NCBI GenBank assembly: GCA_035497315.1
Contig: DATJDU010000040.1
Coordinates: forward strand, 1 to 33,338
Length of the DNA: 33,338 nucleotides
Reading direction: 5' to 3'
Source: Andeanibacterium sp035497315
Lineage (GTDB): Bacteria > Pseudomonadota > Alphaproteobacteria > Sphingomonadales > Sphingomonadaceae
Shown here: positions 33,149 through 33,338 of the stretch, in pieces
Position numbering within the stretch: position 1 is the first letter of the stretch
Layout: each line of letters starts with the position of its first letter
Translations under genes and position numbers: made by a program
Notes under the pieces: model-generated
What the model was told of the DNA's origin: nothing
The model's database searches: none
What the model saw: only the letters and a program-made list of their open reading frames with translations

Positions 33149-33165
33149 ATGTTATATCATATCAT
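33149..33165. promoter_or_regulatory. Zur-box-like palindrome before the MerC-like gene
   Basis: ATGTTATATCATATCAT. Against the general Zur box ATGTTATA-N-TATAACAT the left half is perfect and the right half matches 6 of 8. It sits in the only AT-rich spot of this gap, where the promoter should be. Confidence 0.5.
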
Positions 33166-33244
33166 GATTTGCAAGGGTTGAACTGGTCAGCCGTGCGATC
33201 TGTCCCCCGTCAGCACCAATGGCACAGATTTGAGGTTGTGAATT

Positions 33245-33305
33245 AAGGAGGGTTGGGGCTTCGTCGTAGTGACGAAGGAACGAAGATGAAGCCCCAACCC
33301 TCCTT
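33245..33305. repeat. 18-bp perfect inverted repeat over the transposase start
   Basis: AAGGAGGGTTGGGGCTTC (33245-33262) and its exact reverse complement (33288-33305), with a 25-nt loop. The loop contains the ribosome site (AAGGA at 33274-33278), and the right arm begins at the last base of the ATG and covers codons 2-6. Confidence 0.9.
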
Positions 33306-33338
33306 GAAAAAATCGCCGGTAAAGGCCCCCGCTGAGCG
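33286..33338 (+). CDS. N-terminus of a transposase (OrfA type), cut by window edge
   Basis: 17 codons from ATG: Met-Lys-Pro-Gln-Pro-Ser-Leu-Lys-Lys-Ser then basic Ala/Pro sequence. The basic opening and the position just inside an IS-like end suggest OrfA of an IS3-family element; too short to prove. AAGGA precedes the ATG by 7 nt. Confidence 0.45.
   Translation, partial: MKPQPSLKKSPVKAPAE

Larger units (their letters stand above)
33195..33338 (+). mobile_element. Left end of an insertion sequence, probably IS3 type
   Basis: The GATCTG-plus-C-run around 33196-33207 resembles IS3-family terminal repeats, and a transposase-like start follows within 100 bp, but the window stops before any diagnostic domain. 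The exact outer end cannot be fixed without the right end and target duplication. The element lies just upstream of the Zur-like box and the MerC-like gene. Confidence 0.45.

Noticed and set aside
1..33338. CRISPR array, tRNA or rRNA genes
   Set aside because: No regularly spaced direct repeats and no cloverleaf or rRNA-like sequence was noticed on either strand.

Overview
The window looks like a chromosomal segment of a GC-rich alphaproteobacterium, most likely a sphingomonad (Sphingomonadales). The inference rests on the style of the proteins: an 1132-residue TonB-dependent receptor with a short, low-complexity export sequence, a periplasmic-propeller histidine kinase beside it, and a NasS/NasT-controlled nitrate assimilation locus. 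No rRNA, tRNA or other species marker is present, so the assignment is by protein family only. The first 0.8 kb and the last 0.15 kb look like different material: an unrecognised partial gene with a tiny secreted peptide, and the left end of an insertion sequence.

Region 1 (about 0.9-15.0 kb, all on the minus strand) is a complete nitrate assimilation system. Read in the direction of transcription it is nasT - nasS - [leader] - nrtA - nrtB - fused nrtCD - porin - [leader] - nirB - nirD - nasA - cobA. Nitrate would cross the outer membrane, possibly through the porin, and enter by the NrtABCD ABC transporter. NasA reduces it to nitrite, NirBD reduces nitrite to ammonium, and CobA (SUMT) starts siroheme synthesis for NirB. 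NasS is a cytoplasmic NrtA-like nitrate sensor and NasT an ANTAR RNA-binding antiterminator. The strongest non-coding finding is two separate NasT-type leaders, one before nrtA and one before nirB. Each has two hexaloop hairpins, the second overlapping the 5' arm of an intrinsic terminator. Both are preceded at similar distance by a shared 17-nt element.

Region 2 (15.0-17.8 kb, minus) holds a flavin monooxygenase overlapping a DUF3237 protein, then a haloperoxidase-like alpha/beta hydrolase. Region 3 (18.0-24.9 kb) holds an ABC-F ATPase and, divergently arranged around a promoter with two operator-like repeats, a TetR regulator and a three-gene EmrAB-TolC-like efflux operon.

Region 4 (25.2-32.7 kb) is a divergent pair. 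A large TonB-dependent receptor faces a one-protein periplasmic-propeller/histidine kinase and its NarL-type response regulator, which probably control it. Region 5 (32.7-33.3 kb) is a MerC-like membrane protein with a Zur-like palindrome upstream. Beyond that is the left end of an IS3-type element whose transposase start lies inside an 18-bp perfect inverted repeat.
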